Below, piece by piece: positions 1 to 6,670 of a stretch of 8,776 bases of DNA. Every line of letters begins with the position of its first letter. Position 1 is the stretch's first letter. Location: contig JAFGUM010000425.1 in assembly GCA_016938515.1 (NCBI GenBank), positions 1 through 8,776 on the forward strand. Direction: 5' to 3'. The position numbers and the translations under genes are program-made. The DNA comes from Spirochaetales bacterium (GTDB taxonomy: Bacteria; Spirochaetota; Spirochaetia; Treponematales; UBA12059). Below the pieces are notes generated by a model. That model searched no databases and had not been told where the DNA came from. It saw only the letters and a list, made by a program, of their open reading frames with translations.

Positions 1-972
1 CGCTTCTATGCGGTCAGAGTAGACGCGCGACAGCGACGCCTTGCCGGGAACGACGAGCGCCTGAATCTCCACCAGTATCGAGCGGGTGCCTTCCCAGGTA
101 GCCGCGATCGCCGCGCCCGGAGGCGTCTCCCCGTCGCGCCGTACCAGAAACACCGACGACGGGTCCGACAATTCGACGAGCCCGCGCTCTGTCATCGTGA
201 ACAAGCCAACCTCGTCGGTAGACCCAAAGCGGTTTTTTGCGGAGCGCAGAAACCGTACGTCGGTCTCGCTCTGTTCAAACATCAGCACCACGTCTACCGT
301 GTGCTCGGCGGCCTTTGGCCCGGCTATAAGACCATCCTTCGTAACGTGCGCGACCAGAAAACACGAGCTACCGTGCTCACGGGCCCAGTCGGAAAGCTCC
401 AGCGCGCAGTATTTTACCTGGTTGGCGGTGCCGGGTACCGAACCCGCTTCAGAAGACGACAGCGTCTGCAAGGAGTCTACGACGAACAGCGCCGGTTTTA
501 CCCGGTCGAGGGTGGCGAGGGCTTCGGCCAGGTCGCCCGTGCAGAGCACCTCGAGGCCTTCGCGCCGTAACCCGAGCCTGTCAGCCCGCAGTCGCAACTG
601 CGCGGCGCTCTCTTCCCCCGAAACGTACAGCACCCTTCCCTTGACCCCGGCGAGCGCGGCGATCTGCAGTAGCAGCGTACTCTTGCCGATGCCGGGTTCA
701 CCGCCTATCAGCACGCTCGAGCCGCGCATCACGCCACCACCAAGCACCCTGTCCACCTCGATCAGCCCAGAGGAGGTGCGGACACCGTCGGCGGGATCAA
801 CCGCGTCGAGAGGCACCGAAAACTTGGGCGCTGCGCCCGAACGACTCGTTTTTGCCGGAGCCGCGCTCTCGCGTAGCGTATTCCACTCGCCGCACGCGGG
901 GCAACGGCCCAGCCACTTGGGTTCCCTATGGCCACATGCCGAGCACTCGTAGCCGGGTTTCTGCTGCTTCAC
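1..972 (-). CDS. radA: DNA repair ATPase RadA/Sms, 3' end cut by window edge
   Basis: RadA is a RecA-like ATPase with DnaB-type helicase activity that processes branched recombination intermediates in the cytoplasm. Seen here: an N-terminal zinc finger (C10, C13, C24, C27, in the usual CxxCG...W.GRCPxCxxWNT setting), Walker A GGEPGIGKST at 90-99, the DSLQT-type Walker B region, and the family signature KNRFG at 246-250. These 324 codons cover the finger, the ATPase core and the beginning of the Lon-protease-like C-terminal domain. RadA proteins are usually about 450 residues, so about 130 are missing to the left. The start is a GTG at 970-972; no other start lies in frame between it and the stop of the preceding gene. 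A GGGG about ten bases upstream is only a weak ribosome binding site. The 34-base gap to the upstream vWA lipoprotein gene suggests cotranscription. Identity is secure; the exact start is less so. Confidence 0.96.
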   Translation of the reverse strand, partial: MKQQKPGYECSACGHREPKWLGRCPACGEWNTLRESAAPAKTSRSGAAPKFSVPLDAVDPADGVRTSSGLIEVDRVLGGGVMRGSSVLIGGEPGIGKSTLLLQIAALAGVKGRVLYVSGEESAAQLRLRADRLGLRREGLEVLCTGDLAEALATLDRVKPALFVVDSLQTLSSSEAGSVPGTANQVKYCALELSDWAREHGSSCFLVAHVTKDGLIAGPKAAEHTVDVVLMFEQSETDVRFLRSAKNRFGSTDEVGLFTMTERGLVELSDPSSVFLVRRDGETPPGAAIAATWEGTRSILVEIQALVVPGKASLSRVYSDRIEA

Positions 973-1006
973 CGCTTTAAAGCCCCGGCCAGGCGACGAG
1001 CCCGCC

Positions 1007-2827
1007 TCACAAGCCCAGATCCACGGCTATTTTGGCACGCGAAACAGCGAGCACCTCGGCCGTGGATACGCGTACGAGCCGCAGATACAGCTCATACTGG
1101 TCATCCCGCCTGAAGAGCGACGACGCAACGAGCACGTCGGCACCAAGCAGCTCGCCCACCTTTGCCGCGCTTCCCTCGTCTACCAGACCAGAAAGCTGCA
1201 GCTCCAGCTCGGCCAGTATTTTCTGAAAATCCTTGCGTTCAACGGGTTTCCAGCGTCCTATGGTTACCGATGCCATTGCCAGCCGCTCGCCAAAATACTC
1301 GGCGGTGGCCGCGATTCCGTCTCCCGAGACCGTTACCGGCAACACGACGCAGGGTGTATCAGCGGTTATCCTGTACGTCGAGTAGTCGGCCAGGTTGTCC
1401 AGCGCTTCGCCAAACAGCTTGTCAATCGTTTCGTCTCGGGCTTCGTCATCTACCTTCCGGGCGCTGTAATACTCTTCGTCCATCGAGAGCGGAGTATCCG
1501 ACAGGTTTGAAACTTCTTCTTTAACGAAGCGTATGATTATTGCCTCGAGTTTGTCTGTCTGAAAATTCGCGCCCGTATGGTGGCTTACCGAACCTTCTGC
1601 GCCACCTTCCGATTCGCCACGCTCACCGTAGGTAAGAAATATGTACTTGGCGTTGGTAAGCTGGCTAACCTGCCGCAGCAGATACTCGCCTTCCAGCGGC
1701 AAGCCGCCCGTACCGATGGTATACAGTTTTATAGCCCTGGCGCGCGCGTCACTGGCGGCGTCTATGTACGTGTACTCGCGGCCATAATCGAGATGCGCCT
1801 CCGCATCGGTAACGACAAAACCCAGTCGTAAGCCGTCATCATTCCAGTCCATCGCGTTTACAGCGTCGTCCAGAGCCGATTCCAGATCTTCGGGACCATC
1901 CCCGCCGCCATCAGCCTGAACAGGATCGAGCGCCGCCCGGAACTCTCCAAGATCCGCGGTAAACGGAACAACCTTGGTTACGTACTCGTCTCCGCGATCC
2001 TTGTACAGCACGAGGCCAAAACGCAGCGCTGGTCGCGGTTTGAGCGCTCCCAGGTTATCGTGGATAATCTCCATCGTCGCCTTGAGCCGCTGTATCTCTT
2101 CTCCCATCGATCCGGTGGTATCCATGACAAACAGGATGTCGAGAGGCAGGGGCGTGGGTACCGAGCGAGGTTTCGCCAGGCGCAGCTCGACCACGCGCTC
2201 ACCATCGCGTCGTACCTCCGCCCCGGCGGACATGGTTCCTGACTCCACGCGCACCGTATACGATGCCGCCTGGCTACCCAGCGCCGCCGGGTACAGCCTG
2301 TACGCACCATCGGAGCTCGTTAGCCCGGAGACGAGCGTCGTGCCCCCGGCGGCAATCGCTACTGCCGCGTTGGCAACCGGCTTTCCTGCAGAATCAAGCA
2401 CCTTCAGCGTAATGCGCTCGCTTATATCGTAGGCGAAGTGTTCTACGTCACCATATTCTTTGAGGAAGTTGACGAAGTAGTTGAACTGCGCGTTGTCGTC
2501 AGAAAATCCAGCCTTGAGCCCGGAAGCGGATGGCACCTCCCTGTAATCGCCGCTCATAGACACGCTGGGCATCGCCTCCTTGGAGCTACCACGAGCCGGA
2601 GCGGGAGCCGGCGCGCCCGCCGGCGCGCCCGCTTCCATTTCTGCTGGCACCCCAGTCGCTGTAGCCAGGTCGCTATCGTCATCCATTTTTAGAACTGAAT
2701 CCTCAGAACGCTCCTCGGAGCGTTTTTCGGGGACAGACCCGCCAACGCCCGTCGTATCCATACCCGCGCACGAAAAAAGAAGCACCACGGCCAGAATCAC
2801 TACCGATACGAGCGCAGTTCGCTTCAT
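1007..2827 (-). CDS. vWA-domain lipoprotein with CsgG/FlgO-like C-terminal domain
   Basis: A 606-aa exported lipoprotein of unknown function. It begins with a signal peptide (MKR, a hydrophobic stretch 5-18) and a lipobox ending LLFSC, with C20 as the lipidated cysteine. Residues 30-80 form an acidic, then Ala/Pro/Gly-rich linker, a likely surface tether. Residues about 137-217 look like a carboxypeptidase-regulatory-type beta domain (KVLDSAGKPVANAAV, then a TSSDGAYRL turn). Residues about 228-400 are a von Willebrand A domain with a MIDAS-like DTTGS at 236-240, a GGGDGPED segment at 307-314 and VVTDAE at 338-343. The last 120 residues resemble CsgG/FlgO-type domains (ERKDFQKILAELELQLSGL at 530-548, then LLGADVLV). 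The start has a good SD (AAGGGGG). It lies 31 bases after the 96-aa gene and 34 before radA. The vWA fold suggests metal-dependent protein binding outside the cytoplasmic membrane; partner unknown. Confidence 0.9.
   Translation of the reverse strand: MKRTALVSVVILAVVLLFSCAGMDTTGVGGSVPEKRSEERSEDSVLKMDDDSDLATATGVPAEMEAGAPAGAPAPAPARGSSKEAMPSVSMSGDYREVPSASGLKAGFSDDNAQFNYFVNFLKEYGDVEHFAYDISERITLKVLDSAGKPVANAAVAIAAGGTTLVSGLTSSDGAYRLYPAALGSQAASYTVRVESGTMSAGAEVRRDGERVVELRLAKPRSVPTPLPLDILFVMDTTGSMGEEIQRLKATMEIIHDNLGALKPRPALRFGLVLYKDRGDEYVTKVVPFTADLGEFRAALDPVQADGGGDGPEDLESALDDAVNAMDWNDDGLRLGFVVTDAEAHLDYGREYTYIDAASDARARAIKLYTIGTGGLPLEGEYLLRQVSQLTNAKYIFLTYGERGESEGGAEGSVSHHTGANFQTDKLEAIIIRFVKEEVSNLSDTPLSMDEEYYSARKVDDEARDETIDKLFGEALDNLADYSTYRITADTPCVVLPVTVSGDGIAATAEYFGERLAMASVTIGRWKPVERKDFQKILAELELQLSGLVDEGSAAKVGELLGADVLVASSLFRRDDQYELYLRLVRVSTAEVLAVSRAKIAVDLGL
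2607..2630. repeat. Two tandem copies of a 12-base GC-only unit
   Basis: The unit gccggcgcgccc occurs twice without a gap and encodes part of the Ala/Gly/Pro linker of the vWA lipoprotein. It is a short in-frame repeat (12 bases, four codons), so copy-number change would lengthen or shorten the tether without a frameshift. Confidence 0.7.
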
Positions 2828-2858
2828 GGGAACCCCCTTGCAACACTGAGAGAACGTA

Positions 2859-3149
2859 CTAAAGAACCATAACCCGCTTTATGGTCTCTTTCTTGACGCC
2901 AAAGAGCCTCATGAATTCTTCTTCTGTAGAATACGTGGTGCCAGCTTTTGCGTTAAACACCTCGGCTAAGGCTCGAAGCTCTTCCGCGGAACCGGAAAAC
3001 ACCGCAGACGCGAACGCGGCCCTGAACAAGCCGGCTTCCGCGAGCGCCTTGGTATCAAGCTTGCCGTACTGGGCTTTGGCCTTACCATCGACTATGGCCG
3101 TTCCGCCATCATACCCTATGGTAAAGATGAAATCTTCCCTTGAAACCAT
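2859..3149 (-). CDS. Unrecognised small cytoplasmic protein (96 aa)
   Basis: I do not recognise the family with certainty. The product is 96 residues, begins MVSREDFIFTIGYDGGTA, has no signal peptide or membrane segment and no cysteines. A short beta-like N-terminal part (FIFTIGYDGGTAIVDG) is followed by helical stretches rich in Ala, Glu and Leu, and a basic C-terminus (VKKETIKRVMVL). I chose the ATG at 3147-3149 because GGGAGG sits just upstream of it; the ATG 12 bases further upstream would overlap that site. The stop lies 31 bases before the vWA lipoprotein gene, so the two are probably cotranscribed with radA. Immediately upstream is the terminator of the rubredoxin operon, and I see no clear promoter of its own. 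Coding is supported by the ribosome binding site, the tight packing and a plausible protein composition. Confidence 0.8.
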   Translation of the reverse strand: MVSREDFIFTIGYDGGTAIVDGKAKAQYGKLDTKALAEAGLFRAAFASAVFSGSAEELRALAEVFNAKAGTTYSTEEEFMRLFGVKKETIKRVMVL

Positions 3150-3153
3150 CGAT

Positions 3154-3159
3154 CCTCCC
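3154..3159 (-). promoter_or_regulatory. Ribosome binding site fixing the start of the 96-aa gene
   Basis: GGGAGG on the minus strand, followed by ATCG and then ATG. It decides between two in-frame ATGs: the upstream one (3159-3161) overlaps this site and lacks an SD of its own. The site begins only two bases after the T-tract of the terminator. Confidence 0.75.
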
Positions 3160-3161
3160 AT

Positions 3162-3200
3162 AAAAAAGAGCCGGAAGCGCCCTGGTCTGGCTCCCGGCTC
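3162..3200 (-). terminator. Intrinsic terminator of the rubrerythrin-superoxide reductase-rubredoxin operon
   Basis: On the minus strand an 11-bp stem (GAGCCGGGAGC at 3190-3200 pairing with GCTTCCGGCTC at 3168-3178, one G-U pair) encloses an 11-base loop and is followed directly by six Ts (3162-3167). This is a textbook rho-independent terminator, 33 bases after the rubredoxin stop. It also lies 12 bases before the start codon of the 96-aa gene, so that gene must use read-through, a hidden promoter or conditional termination. Confidence 0.9.
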
Positions 3201-3203
3201 TAT

Positions 3204-3224
3204 GCGCCAGCATTCGGATGGCGC
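3204..3224 (-). other. Second hairpin just upstream of the terminator
   Basis: A perfect 6-bp stem GCGCCA/TGGCGC (3219-3224 and 3204-3209) with a 9-base loop begins 9 bases after the rubredoxin stop codon. It has no T-tract. Its left arm, extended to AGCGCC (3220-3225), could instead pair with GGCGCT (3176-3181) at the loop and right arm of the terminator. It may simply protect the 3' end of the upstream messenger. Confidence 0.45.
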
Positions 3225-3233
3225 TACAACAGG

Positions 3234-3392
3234 TTACGCGAGGCTAAAGCTGTCCTTGCCAGCGCCGCACATCGGGCACACCCAGTCTTCGGGTAGCGCC
3301 GCAAACGAGGTTCCGGCGGGAATCTTGCTGTCAGGATCGCCAACAGCCGGGTCGTAGATATAGCCGCAAACGTCGCAAATGTACTTTTCCAT
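3234..3392 (-). CDS. Rubredoxin
   Basis: A 52-aa small iron protein that carries single electrons in the cytoplasm. The two metal-binding knuckles are clear: [10 protein letters not shown] with C6 and C9, and [11 protein letters not shown] with C39 and C42, plus the conserved aromatic and acidic residues ([17 protein letters not shown]). Length and motif spacing are normal for the family. The start has a strong SD (AAGGAGG, seven bases upstream of ATG). The gene follows the superoxide reductase gene after 17 bases and is the last of the three-gene operon, directly before the terminator. By context it probably donates electrons to superoxide reductase and to rubrerythrin. It is too short to be reported by a scan limited to longer reading frames. 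Confidence 0.96.
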   Translation of the reverse strand: MEKYICDVCGYIYDPAVGDPDSKIPAGTSFAALPEDWVCPMCGAGKDSFSLA

Positions 3393-3409
3393 GTTTGTTC
3401 CTCCTTGAA

Positions 3410-3790
3410 TTATACCGTGGCCTTCCAGAGGCCATGCAGGTTGCAGTACTCACGCACGACGACACTCGAGGCGTCAACGAGGAAAACAGCCTCGGGCTTG
3501 TCTCCCGGTGCGAGTTGCGCCCGGTACGACATGCCATCAGCGATAAGCTCTATCCACTCGATGTAGTGCTTCTCTTCCATCGGATGGGCTACAGCACCCA
3601 CCGTGACGCGCCAGCCGCCGCTTACCTTTTCAACGACGGGAACGTGCTTTTCCTTGGCGCCGTCGCTGGTGTTCTCGTTCATGAGCTTCATGGGTTCACC
3701 GCAGCACACGAGTTCCCCACCACCGGCGTGGACGACCTCGACGATATTGCCGCACTTCTCGCACTTGTAGATCTGCAGATTCTCGATCAT
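3410..3790 (-). CDS. dfx: Superoxide reductase, two-iron desulfoferrodoxin type
   Basis: This enzyme reduces superoxide to hydrogen peroxide without making oxygen, taking electrons from rubredoxin; it is typical of anaerobes. The 126-aa product has the N-terminal desulforedoxin-like domain with center I ligands C10, C13, C29 and C30. The catalytic domain carries center II ligands H49, H69, H75, C116 and H119, with E47 and K48 just before the first histidine. This is the class I (2Fe) layout at full length; the residue numbers match those I remember for the well-studied Desulfoarculus enzyme. The SD (AAGGGAGG) overlaps the rubrerythrin stop codon, so the two are closely coupled; rubredoxin follows after 17 bases. 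The older name rbo is also used. Nothing is missing or broken. Confidence 0.97.
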   Translation of the reverse strand: MIENLQIYKCEKCGNIVEVVHAGGGELVCCGEPMKLMNENTSDGAKEKHVPVVEKVSGGWRVTVGAVAHPMEEKHYIEWIELIADGMSYRAQLAPGDKPEAVFLVDASSVVVREYCNLHGLWKATV

Positions 3791-3805
3791 GTGTTCCTGC
3801 CTCCC

Positions 3806-4381
3806 TTACCAGTTTTCGCCGAGCTGCTCAAAGTAGCTCTGCGGATGAGCGCACGCGGGGCACGCCTTGGGCGCTTCCACGGCCTCGACTATATAGCCAC
3901 AATTCAGACATCGCCATACCACCGGTTTGTCCCTCTTGAACACGATGCCGGCGTCTACGTTGGCCTTTAGTTCCTCATAGCGCTTTGCGTGCTGCTTTTC
4001 AGCCACCGCGATGGCTTCGAAAATGGTCGCGATGGAGTCAAACCCTTCGCTCCTCGCGGTTTTCGCAAAGTCTGGGTACATCGTCTGCCATTCGTAGTTC
4101 TCTCCGCCAGCGGCTTCAAGAAGGTTCTCAGAAGTCGTACCCACGGGGCCGGCGGGGAACGTGCCGGTAATGGTTATTTCTCCACCTTCCATGAGCTTGA
4201 ACAGGCGCTTCGCGTGCTCCTTCTCCTGGCTCGCCGTCTCTTCGAAAATAGCGGCTATCTGCATAAAACCTTCATCACGAGCCTTGCTCGAAAAATAGGT
4301 GTAGCGATTCCTCGCCTGGGATTCCCCCGCAAACGCCGCCATGAGGTTCTTTTCAGTCTGGGTACCCTTAACGCTCTTCAT
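3806..4381 (-). CDS. rbr: Rubrerythrin (peroxide reductase)
   Basis: Rubrerythrin reduces hydrogen peroxide to water in the cytoplasm of anaerobes. The 191-aa product has an N-terminal ferritin-like four-helix domain (about 1-145) with the di-iron ligands E20, the ExxH pair E53/H56, E94, E97 and the second ExxH pair E128/H131. A C-terminal rubredoxin-like domain carries C158, C161, C174 and C177 (CLNCGY ... CPACAHPQSYFE). Length and spacing fit classical rubrerythrin, with no inversion of the two domains. The start has GAGGAG five bases upstream. It is the first gene of the operon with superoxide reductase and rubredoxin, so peroxide made by the second gene is removed by the first. A sigma-70-like promoter lies about 120 bases upstream. 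Confidence 0.98.
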   Translation of the reverse strand: MKSVKGTQTEKNLMAAFAGESQARNRYTYFSSKARDEGFMQIAAIFEETASQEKEHAKRLFKLMEGGEITITGTFPAGPVGTTSENLLEAAGGENYEWQTMYPDFAKTARSEGFDSIATIFEAIAVAEKQHAKRYEELKANVDAGIVFKRDKPVVWRCLNCGYIVEAVEAPKACPACAHPQSYFEQLGENW

Positions 4382-4405
4382 GCCAGCTCCTCGTAAACCA
4401 TGCTA

Positions 4406-4434
4406 CGACACCCAACGGTGCCGAATCCGTGTCG
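4406..4434 (-). other. Possible hairpin in the rubrerythrin leader
   Basis: On the minus strand CGACA and TGTCG pair around an inner CGG/CCG stem with a 5-base bulge. It lies inside the roughly 110-base untranslated leader between the promoter and the rubrerythrin start. An adjoining 10-base palindrome CGCCATGGCG overlaps its edge. It does not match a riboswitch I know. Confidence 0.3.
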
Positions 4435-4500
4435 CCATGGCGAAACGGACGCACCACCTTCGTCAGCCACGAGCATGAAGCAAAAAGGGGTGCCCGATGA

Positions 4501-4529
4501 AGTATAGCTGAATTCCTATGAGGAAGCAA
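4501..4529 (-). promoter_or_regulatory. Sigma-70-like promoter of the rubrerythrin operon
   Basis: On the minus strand TTGCTT (4524-4529) and TATACT (4501-4506) are separated by exactly 17 bases. Transcription would start near 4494 and give a leader of about 110 bases before the rubrerythrin ATG. No convincing PerR- or Fur-type operator is visible around it. The region lies between the divergent rubrerythrin and radC genes. Confidence 0.75.
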
Positions 4530-4594
4530 ACTCGAAGCGACAGTTTTGCCCGGCTCGTCACAGGCGGCAGTGCGCGGCGGCGCGTCAGTATCGC

Positions 4595-4600
4595 GGGAGG
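4595..4600 (+). promoter_or_regulatory. Ribosome binding site fixing the radC start
   Basis: GGGAGG followed by CACC and then ATG at 4605. It supports this start over an in-frame ATG at 4518, which has no SD and whose codons would overlap the rubrerythrin promoter. Confidence 0.75.
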
Positions 4601-4604
4601 CACC

Positions 4605-5303
4605 ATGACACACGACACAAACACCTACGAACGGGCCGCGGCCAGCTACATAGACGAACCGGATATACGCGAACGCCTGGCACAGGATGGACCGCCGTCC
4701 ATAGCTGATTTCGAGCTGATCGCGGCAATTCTGGGTACAGGAGCGAGGGGCAAAGACGTGCGGGTGCTGGCCGCCGAGGTTCTAGCCCAGAGCGACTTCA
4801 GCGCGGGGGTTCCCGGCGTCGAAGCGCTGTCGGCCATACCCGGCCTCGGGCACGCCAGGGCGTGCCGGCTGGTCGCCGCGCTGGAACTGGGCAAGCGGTT
4901 CTACGGCGTTCGCGAACGGCGCGTCGGCGGCCCGGAGGACGCCTGGCAGCTCGTGCGCCACTTTGACGACCGCAAGCAGGAGCGATTCCTCTGCTGCACG
5001 CTCAACGGGGCGCACGACGTCATCGCCGTGCGCGTCGTTACCGTGGGCCTCGTCAACCGCACCATCGTCCACCCCCGGGAAATTTTCTCGGAAGCCGTGG
5101 CTGATAGAGCCTGCGCCATCCTGGTGGCCCACAACCACCCCTCGGGCAGGCTGGATCCATCACCGGAAGATCGCGAGATAACGGAGCGCCTCAAGGAAGC
5201 CGGTACGATACTGGGCATCCCCCTCCTCGACCACATCATATTCTCCCACGCGGGCTATACGAGCATGGTCGAGTCGGGAGAACTCACGATCGACAAGAGC
5301 TGA
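4605..5303 (+). CDS. radC: RadC family protein (JAB/JAMM domain)
   Basis: A 232-aa protein of the RadC/UPF0758 family; E. coli RadC is about 222 residues. The N-terminal part (about 15-100) has the usual RERLAQDGP and ELIAAILGTGARGK segments and a helix-hairpin-helix (LSAIPGLGHARACRL, 75-89). The C-terminal half is a JAB/JAMM metalloprotease-like domain with the zinc motif HNHPSGRLDPSPED: H176, H178 and D189. The family was named for a DNA repair role that has since been doubted; its real substrate is not established. It is the only plus-strand gene here. It diverges from rubrerythrin and converges on argG with nine bases between the stop codons. I see no clear promoter in the 100 bases upstream. 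The start is set by GGGAGG at 4595-4600. Confidence 0.95.
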   Translation: MTHDTNTYERAAASYIDEPDIRERLAQDGPPSIADFELIAAILGTGARGKDVRVLAAEVLAQSDFSAGVPGVEALSAIPGLGHARACRLVAALELGKRFYGVRERRVGGPEDAWQLVRHFDDRKQERFLCCTLNGAHDVIAVRVVTVGLVNRTIVHPREIFSEAVADRACAILVAHNHPSGRLDPSPEDREITERLKEAGTILGIPLLDHIIFSHAGYTSMVESGELTIDKS

Positions 5304-5314
5304 GCGCGGCTCTT
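5295..5314. other. Short hairpin spanning the radC and argG stop codons
   Basis: AAGAGC and GCTCTT form a 6-bp inverted repeat around an 8-base loop, covering both convergent stop codons. It could help end transcription in both directions, but there is no T-tract on either side, so it is a weak terminator candidate at best. Confidence 0.3.
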
Positions 5315-6575
5315 AGTCCGCGATCGGCTGGATCACGTGGTACAGTCCAACGTGACGCTTGTCCAGGATGGCGTTGTGCGCGCGCAGGCGGATCGAGTTT
5401 AGCCTGATGAAACCGCGCGCGTCGGTCTGGTCGTAGCCGCCGGCTATGTCCATGCTGCCCAGCGCCTGGTCGTACAGCGACGTCGGTGACGATCGCGCCA
5501 CGGCCATCACGTTGCCCTTGTACAGAGCCAGCGTTACCCTGCCGTCTATGGCTTCCTGCGACTGGTTGAAGGCGGCCATCAGGAAGTCCATCTCGGGCGC
5601 GAACCAGAAGCCGTTGTACACGTACTCGGCAAACTTCGGTTCGAGCATCTGCTTGAGGTGCATCACCTCTTTGTCCATCGCGATGCCCTCGATGTCGCGG
5701 TGCGCCGTCCACAGTATTGTCGCGCCCGGCGTTTCGTACACGCCGCGCGACTTAATGCCAACGAAGCGGTTTTCGACCATGTCGATGCGGCCGATGCCGT
5801 TGGCGCGGCCGAGCTCGTTCAGGTACTCGAACATGGCCAGCGCGCCGGTTACCTTCTTGCCGGAACCCAGGTTGGTTACCGACACCGGCAAGCCGTCCTT
5901 GAACTCTATTTCGATGGTCGTCTCGGCGTCGGGCGCGGCCTGCGGCGATACCGACCTGTTGTATATGTCCTCGGTCGCGCGGCTTGCCGGGTCTTCCAGG
6001 ATGCCGGCTTCGTGGCTGATGTGCATCAGGTTTTCGTCTTCGCTGTATGGCTTTTTAATTGTGGCGCTCACCGGTATGCCGTTCTCTTCGGCGTACCTGA
6101 GCATATCGGTCCGGCCGGTGAACTGGGCCAGGAACTCGGGATCCTTCCACGGGGAAATAACCTGTATCGCGGGCGCGACGGCAGCGTAGGTCAGCTCGAA
6201 GCGGACCTGGTCGTTACCCTTGCCCGTCGCCCCGTGCGCCACGAACTCGGCCCCTTCCTGCTGCGCGATCTTGGCCTGGTACTTGGCGATGAGCGGCCTG
6301 GCCAGCGACGTGCCGAGCAGGTAGCGGTTTTCGTATACCGCGTTGGCCTTGAGCGCCTGGAAAATATATCCAATGACTAATTCTTCGCGAAGATCCTCGA
6401 GATACACCTTCGAAGCGCCTATCTTGAGCGCCTTGGCGCGCGCCGCCTCGAAGTCTTCCTGCTGACCGACGTTGGCAAGAAAGCAGACTACTTCGTAGCC
6501 CTTGTTGAGCAGCCACTTGAGGATAACGGAGGTATCGAGCCCCCCGGAATACGCCAGAACGACTTTGGTTCCCAT
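5313..6575 (-). CDS. argG: Argininosuccinate synthase
   Basis: This enzyme joins citrulline and aspartate using ATP to make argininosuccinate, the penultimate step of arginine synthesis (EC 6.3.4.5). The 420-aa product has the N-type ATP pyrophosphatase loop AYSGGLDTS at 8-16 and the family blocks [50 protein letters not shown] and [11 protein letters not shown]. It is complete and of normal length. AGGAGGAG sits seven bases before the ATG. From memory, segments such as [19 protein letters not shown] and ISPWKDPEF resemble the animal enzyme more than the long E. coli form. No other arginine gene is in view, so it seems to be its own unit, with a promoter at 6648-6677. It converges on radC with only nine bases between stops. 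Confidence 0.98.
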   Translation of the reverse strand: MGTKVVLAYSGGLDTSVILKWLLNKGYEVVCFLANVGQQEDFEAARAKALKIGASKVYLEDLREELVIGYIFQALKANAVYENRYLLGTSLARPLIAKYQAKIAQQEGAEFVAHGATGKGNDQVRFELTYAAVAPAIQVISPWKDPEFLAQFTGRTDMLRYAEENGIPVSATIKKPYSEDENLMHISHEAGILEDPASRATEDIYNRSVSPQAAPDAETTIEIEFKDGLPVSVTNLGSGKKVTGALAMFEYLNELGRANGIGRIDMVENRFVGIKSRGVYETPGATILWTAHRDIEGIAMDKEVMHLKQMLEPKFAEYVYNGFWFAPEMDFLMAAFNQSQEAIDGRVTLALYKGNVMAVARSSPTSLYDQALGSMDIAGGYDQTDARGFIRLNSIRLRAHNAILDKRHVGLYHVIQPIAD

Positions 6576-6643
6576 CGAACAACTCCTCCTGATGCACCGA
6601 CGCCGTCCCGGATTAACCGTTCCAGCCCCGCCAGTGTTTCTTT

Positions 6644-6670
6644 ATGCAGAATATATGCAATGGGGATGCA
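6644..6670. repeat. Three TGCAT repeats with an 11-base period at the argG promoter
   Basis: On the minus strand TGCAT occurs at 6666-6670, 6655-6659 and 6644-6648, each exactly 11 bases from the next, so all three face the same side of the helix. They overlap the promoter spacer and -10. This looks like an operator, possibly for an arginine-responsive regulator, but it does not match the usual ARG box well. Confidence 0.5.

Noticed and set aside
86..952. Long plus-strand open frame of 288 codons
   Set aside because: It lies opposite radA, whose zinc finger, Walker A and KNRFG motifs are unmistakable on the minus strand; the plus-strand product is Ser/Arg/Pro-rich shadow sequence without an SD.
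2705..2728. Terminator-like hairpin on the plus strand (AACGCTC/GAGCGTT then Ts)
   Set aside because: It lies inside the vWA lipoprotein gene and arises from the repeated RSEERSE codons; no plus-strand gene upstream needs a terminator.
4518..4604. N-terminal extension of radC by 29 codons
   Set aside because: The ATG at 4518 has no SD, the added residues are unlike RadC, and the rubrerythrin promoter overlaps it. The ATG at 4605 has GGGAGG and gives the family's usual length.
4368..4613. Minus-strand open frame of 81 codons upstream of rubrerythrin
   Set aside because: It spans the promoter and leader, overlaps the rubrerythrin start in another frame and has no SD or recognisable product.
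5446..6380. Two overlapping plus-strand open frames of about 240 codons
   Set aside because: Both are antisense to argG, which is complete and conserved; they show no family features.
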